IMG/VR virus record: IMGVR_UViG_3300035703_000006 | Location: 183,113-247,112 of that record | DNA: 64,000 nucleotides | Direction: 5' to 3' (one strand) | Source of the DNA: a virus | In this document: positions 63,814 to 64,000 of the stretch, piece after piece | How positions within the stretch are numbered: the first letter of the stretch is position 1 | How the letters are laid out: the number at the start of each line of letters is the position of its first letter | Made by a program: the position numbers and the translations under genes | Notes under the pieces: model-generated | Database searches by the model: none | The model's input: only the letters and a program-made list of their open reading frames with translations | What the model was told of the DNA's origin: nothing

Positions 63814-63831
63814 GACACTTGTGAAAGTGTC
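63814..63831 (+). other. Hairpin after the HNH gene
   Basis: GACACTT (63814-63820) pairs with AAGTGTC (63825-63831), 4-base loop; no T-run. Confidence 0.5.
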
Positions 63832-63869
63832 CATAACACCTCTCCAAACCACTGGGGAGGTGTTATACT
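63826..63869 (+). promoter_or_regulatory. 38-type promoter (box AGTGTCCATA, -10 TATACT)
   Basis: The box starts exactly 38 bases before TATACT (63864). The inverted repeat AACACCTC/GAGGTGTT fills the spacer and reaches the -10. Confidence 0.6.
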
Positions 63870-63893
63870 ATGCTCATCAAGCAAAGGGGAGGT

Positions 63894-64000
63894 ATGACAC
63901 CGAATTGGCAGCACAATTCAGGAAAACGTAAAAACACCAAAGGTTCCTGTAAGGGGAAACTCAAAGCAAGAAAACAAGCACTTCAACACATCAAACGCAA
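63894..64000 (+). CDS. Small basic protein, 3' end outside window
   Basis: At least 35 residues (MTPNWQHNSGKRKNTKGSCK...), Lys/Arg-rich, with a strong GGGGAGGT ribosome-binding site. The reading frame is open at the window edge. Confidence 0.5.
   Translation, partial: MTPNWQHNSGKRKNTKGSCKGKLKARKQALQHIKR

Overview
The window reads as part of a T4-like (myovirus) cyanophage genome. The evidence is: T4-type late promoters (NATAAATA) ahead of virion genes; proteins that begin with the T4 internal-protein capsid-targeting sequence; a CobS-like AAA+ ATPase, a hallmark gene of T4-like cyanophages; a small protein resembling the cyanobacterial CAAD membrane domain; and a tmRNA whose tag peptide starts ANNIV like cyanobacterial tags. 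Tightly packed genes, nearly all on the + strand, and about 30 tRNA genes covering all 20 amino acids fit too. Gene content recalls freshwater T4-like cyanophages such as S-CRM01, but identity cannot be settled without a search. No photosynthesis gene lies in this window.

Layout. (1) 1-24634: tail-fibre and glycan region. It holds a huge collagen-like fibre ending in an S74 chaperone domain, three RCC1-type propeller proteins with 7, 21 and 7 blades, a DUF4376-like fibre-assembly protein, and about a dozen enzymes (glycosyltransferases, methyltransferases, a sulfotransferase, 2OG-Fe(II) oxygenase-like proteins). The last is the only minus-strand gene. (2) 24635-28290: a candidate small RNA followed by a vWA/HEXXH protein and its CobS/MoxR-like ATPase partner. 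(3) 28340-32376: small overlapping genes. (4) 32377-37245: late genes for basic proteins, several with capsid-targeting N-termini, probably carried inside the capsid. (5) 37540-45490: tRNA array with canonical TTGACA-17-TATGAT promoters and inter-tRNA hairpins, interrupted by an HNH / PD-ExK-like / Dam-type methylase cassette, a histone-Hc1-like gene and small ORFs, and ending in a permuted two-piece tmRNA. (6) 45540-61700: about 60 small genes, mostly joined by 4-base ATGA overlaps, in transcription units that each start with a recurrent promoter. (7) 61781-64000: tRNA-Arg, HNH nucleases and a metallophosphoesterase.

How the parts work together: two promoter grammars are visible. One is the T4 late box. 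The other is an RSTGKC-type box starting about 38 bases upstream of an often extended -10 (TGnTATAAT or TATGAT), found at about 16 sites before the small-gene operons. The tRNA set plus tmRNA suggests the phage supports or takes over translation late in infection. HNH and GIY-YIG genes with their own late boxes sit beside tRNA, tmRNA and operon boundaries, as expected of homing endonucleases; one GIY-YIG gene is broken by an in-frame stop.

The most unusual items are the tmRNA with a tag lacking the usual terminal Ala-Ala, a tRNA-Asn sharing the same non-canonical T-loop as that tmRNA, the 38-base promoter architecture, the cluster of putative capsid-packaged proteins, and the nuclease/methylase cassette.
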